DNA from: Nonomuraea sp. SYSU D8015
GTDB taxonomy: Bacteria; Actinomycetota; Actinomycetes; Streptosporangiales; Streptosporangiaceae
Direction of reading: 5' to 3'
Assembly (NCBI RefSeq): GCF_008065375.1
Contig: NZ_VJYI01000033.1
Location: forward strand, 1-64,000
DNA length: 64,000 nucleotides
Shown: positions 61,713 to 64,000 of the stretch, one piece after another
Layout of the letters: every line of letters starts with the position of its first letter
How positions within the stretch are numbered: the stretch's first letter is position 1
Notes under the pieces: model-generated
The model's input: only the letters and a program-made list of their open reading frames with translations
What the model was told of the DNA's origin: nothing
The model's database searches: none
Program-made: the position numbers and the translations under genes

Positions 61713-62647
61713 TGCTCGATATCGTCCGGCTTCGCGTCCTGGCGGCGGTCGCCGCCCACGGCTCGGTCACCGAAGCGGCCAAGGCCTTGCACTACTCGCA
61801 GCCCTCGATCAGCCATCATCTGGCCCGGCTGGAGGCGGCGACCGGAGCCAAGCTGATCCAGCGCGTGGGGCGTGGCATCCGGCTCACCCCTGAAGGGGAG
61901 CTGCTCGCCCGCCGCGCGGCGGAGATCGTCGGCCGGGTCGACGCGGCCGGCGCCGAACTGGCCGCCCAACTCGGGCTGCAGACCGGACGGGTCCGCCTCG
62001 CGGCCTTCAGCTCGGCCCTGAGCGTCCTGGTCCCGCCCGCGGCCATGGCGCTGTCGCAGTCGTACCCGAACATCGAGCTGCACCTGGCCGACGCCCACCC
62101 CACCGTGGCCCAGCGGCGGCTGCGCGACGGCTCGGCCGACCTGGCCATCGTGCACCGCTACGACGACACCGTGCCGGACGACGGCATCCGCTACTCCTAC
62201 CTCCTCGACGACCCGATGTACCTGCTCAGCCGGCACCCTGGCCAGACGCTCGCCGACCACCGGGACTCGGCGTGGATCGCGGGCTGCGAGAACTGCCGTG
62301 GTGAACTGCTCCAGTTCTGCGAAGCCGCCGGGTTCAGCCCGCGCATCACCTACAGCAGCGACGACATCGTCGTCGAGCAGGCGTTCGTCGCCGCCGGGCT
62401 CGGGGTCACCACCATGCCCGGCCTCGCGCTGCGCTCGCACCACGCGGACGGGGTCGTCGCCAGCGAACTGACCGAGTTCCGGCGCCGCATCTACCTCGCC
62501 ACGTTCGGCGAACCACCGGACCCGCCCGCCACGACCGCCTTCATCACCGCCCTGCGCACCACCACCGACGCCCTCCAGTTGGGGGAGACGCCCTCTCCAA
62601 AGACGGGTCAGTCGTGGGAGCCGGGGGTGAAGAGGCCGGATTCGTAG
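61712..62647 (+). CDS. LysR-family transcriptional regulator
   Basis: A 311-residue regulator. The HTH is AAHGSVTEAAKALHYSQPSI, SHHLARLEAATGAKLIQRVG, and the sensor domain has VRLAAFSSALSVLVPPAAMA and ADLAIVHRYDD. A Cys pair in WIAGCENCRGELLQFCEAAG could be a redox or metal switch (inference). The ATG at 61712 puts the HTH in the usual place. Its last 40 nt overlap a degraded gene on the other strand. Confidence 0.93.
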   Translation: MLDIVRLRVLAAVAAHGSVTEAAKALHYSQPSISHHLARLEAATGAKLIQRVGRGIRLTPEGELLARRAAEIVGRVDAAGAELAAQLGLQTGRVRLAAFSSALSVLVPPAAMALSQSYPNIELHLADAHPTVAQRRLRDGSADLAIVHRYDDTVPDDGIRYSYLLDDPMYLLSRHPGQTLADHRDSAWIAGCENCRGELLQFCEAAGFSPRITYSSDDIVVEQAFVAAGLGVTTMPGLALRSHHADGVVASELTEFRRRIYLATFGEPPDPPATTAFITALRTTTDALQLGETPSPKTGQSWEPGVKRPDS

Positions 62648-62808
62648 GTCTTCCAGCACGATCACCACGGTGCCGATCAGGGGGGCGGCGGTCTCCGCCT
62701 CCTCCGCCGCCTGGTTCCCGACCAGCACGGCGTGCCCTCACCGACCATGACCGCGTTCCAGGTGCGGGCCGGGTCCTTCATGGCGCCGCACCCCCTCGTG
62801 AACCGCGG
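62608..62808 (-). pseudogene. C-terminal scrap of an unknown gene
   Basis: The minus strand gives MKDPARTWNAVMVGEGTP, then in a second frame VLVGNQAAEEAETAAPLIGT, then in a third YESGLFTPGSHD and a stop at 62608. The pieces fit together as one C-terminus, but I cannot name the family. It directly follows the cyclase-family gene and may once have been its partner. Confidence 0.4.
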
Positions 62809-63765
62809 TCAGAATGTGGCGATCGGGTTGACTGGGCTGCCGGACGTACCGGCGAAGCGGACCGGCGCGACTGCGAGGTGGAAGTCCCACTGGCCGAGCT
62901 CGGCAGCCGTCGTCGCGCACGCCTCCAGGTCGCAGTTGTCGAGCATCCACAGACCCATGGCGACGAGGCTCACGGCGTGAACCGGCATCAACACGTCTTC
63001 GTACCCCGATGGCTGAACGTCCTGGGGGGTGTCAGCGCCGATCAGCGCGACCTCCCGTTCATGCAGCCACGGCAGGCAGGACGCGTGCCAGCCGGCCTGC
63101 GTGAAACCGCTGGCCTCACCGGTCTCGTGCCGGACGCGCCCATAGCCGGTCCGCAGGAGTACCGCATCGCCGGATCGCACCCGCACACCCTGGCGACGCT
63201 CGGCCTCCTCGAGATCGTCGGGGAACACACCCTGCCCCGGTTCCAGCCACGGCACACCGCGGACCCTCGCAATGTCCAGCAGGACACCACGCGTGATGAT
63301 CCCGTTCGCCGCCGCCGTGACGGATGCCCACGCCGATCCCGTTGCGGCGTCGACCAGCGAGTGCGACCGCCCGTTGTACATCGTGCCGTCCCAGAAGATG
63401 TGGCACGGCGAGTCGACGTGGGTGAGGGTGTTGCCGTGGAACGTGATGCCGAGCCGCTCGGACGAAAAGCCCCAGCGCCGGTCGTTGCGGAATCCGGGCA
63501 CCGGCATGTTCTCGGCACCCGGCATGTCGGCGGCGCACGGGCACGTCGTCGTCGACCGCTCCATGTCTTCCGGTACGGCAACCTCCCATGCGCACGACAC
63601 GCTCCTGCCGTGGCGCACGGCCCGCGCCGCCGCCAGCCGGACGTCGTCGGTGATGTGGTTCAGAGTGCCGAGCTCGTCGTCGTCGCCCCACCGTCCCCAG
63701 TTCGACAGCGTGTCGAAGTACCCGAGCACGTCGTCCTGTGTGGGCATCGGTCGCCCTGCCGTCAT
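62809..63765 (-). CDS. Cyclase/kynurenine-formamidase family metal hydrolase
   Basis: A 318-residue protein from the ATG at 63765; an ATG at 63747 is also possible. It carries the family metal-binding motif in ITFHGNTLTHVDSPCHIFWD: His110, His116, Asp118 and His122. LNHITDDVRLAAARAVRHGR near the N-terminus and MPVHAVSLVAMGLWMLDNCD near the C-terminus are typical of the long form. Members hydrolyse formamides, lactones or cyclic amides with zinc or manganese. The substrate is unknown. Confidence 0.92.
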   Translation of the reverse strand: MTAGRPMPTQDDVLGYFDTLSNWGRWGDDDELGTLNHITDDVRLAAARAVRHGRSVSCAWEVAVPEDMERSTTTCPCAADMPGAENMPVPGFRNDRRWGFSSERLGITFHGNTLTHVDSPCHIFWDGTMYNGRSHSLVDAATGSAWASVTAAANGIITRGVLLDIARVRGVPWLEPGQGVFPDDLEEAERRQGVRVRSGDAVLLRTGYGRVRHETGEASGFTQAGWHASCLPWLHEREVALIGADTPQDVQPSGYEDVLMPVHAVSLVAMGLWMLDNCDLEACATTAAELGQWDFHLAVAPVRFAGTSGSPVNPIATF

Positions 63766-64000
63766 CCCAGCATCGACTCCTCCGGTCACGCGGTTCGAGG
63801 CACCGAAGGCAGGGTATCCCGCCCTCTCCTTCGACATGCCAAGGTCCGCTGAGCTGGCACGGTACTAGATCAGCGGGCCGGTTGCGTCCACGGAGGTGGT
63901 GCATGAGTTGGGCAACGTGGATGTGAAGAAGCATCGCGCGGTACGCCTCACGCTGCTCAGTTTTGACGTTTCGTCTGGTCAGTGGTCTCGCGGGTGTCCG
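63766..64000. other. Upstream region to window edge
   Basis: Probably the promoter region of the cyclase-family gene followed by unassigned DNA. No frame at the right edge can be named. Confidence 0.35.

Noticed and set aside
1..64000. CRISPR arrays, tRNA or rRNA genes
   Set aside because: I saw no regularly spaced direct repeats and no tRNA T-loop/acceptor pattern or rRNA sequence. A tRNAscan or Rfam search would settle small RNAs.

Overview
The window is very GC-rich with actinomycete-type codon use. GTG and TTG starts are common, and the families present (WYL, PadR and YtrA-type regulators, F420/PPOX flavoproteins, a short RpoD-like sigma factor, a FrnE-type DsbA) fit a Streptosporangiaceae/Nonomuraea-like soil actinomycete. 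I recognise no rRNA, tRNA or CRISPR array. Apart from an RseP-type protease and the sigma factor it looks like accessory chromosome: regulator plus enzyme or exporter cassettes separated by debris of mobile elements.

Region 1-4.9 kb: pieces of tyrosine recombinases and an IS transposase surround an antibiotic-biosynthesis-monooxygenase-like gene, an epimerase tail, and a frameshifted epoxide hydrolase divergent from a WYL regulator. Region 5-12.5 kb: a 723-residue membrane protein with an exported six-repeat C-x4-C module, two secreted proteins, serine and tyrosine recombinase debris, and an aminoglycoside phosphotransferase-like gene interrupted by a stop. Region 12.5-18.6 kb: a DUF998-type membrane protein, a MarR/GbsR-type regulator coupled to a broken FAD monooxygenase, an NhaA antiporter, a decayed glycosyltransferase and a frameshifted hydrolase. 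An identical 19-nt sequence occurs three times here, each time 34-43 nt before a start codon.

Region 19-26.8 kb: RseP-type protease, an unusual hydrolase/NarL response-regulator fusion, a VOC protein, a broken PPOX protein, the sigma factor and a TetR regulator. Region 26.8-32.6 kb: a pile-up of truncated GH127, Mu-type transposase, tyrosine recombinase and Tn3 pieces, then a YtrA-type GntR/ABC exporter operon, a ruined secreted-protein gene, a Tn3 tail and a TetR gene. Region 32.6-40.3 kb: a PadR/MacB-type ABC operon, a deleted penicillin-binding-protein gene lying between two near-identical copies of the PadR operator region, LtrA and MarR stubs, and a luciferase-like/FAD-oxidase fusion.

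Region 40.5-64 kb is mostly intact: RibD-like reductases, a cysteine-dioxygenase-like cupin, two LysR regulators, a VOC-DinB pair divergent from a WYL regulator, a chloramphenicol-phosphotransferase-like kinase, a coupled pair of ABC half-transporters (IrtAB/YbtPQ-like architecture), a cupin, an MFS exporter overlapping an HSL-type esterase, a PucR-type regulator, a third WYL regulator with a broken DinB partner, a FrnE-like DsbA, a histidine phosphatase, a PEP-utilising enzyme divergent from a two-gene regulator operon, PPOX and MFS genes, and a cyclase-family hydrolase.

A recurring theme is single-base frameshifts in otherwise well-conserved genes. Either the region is decaying or the assembly has indel errors; raw reads would tell.
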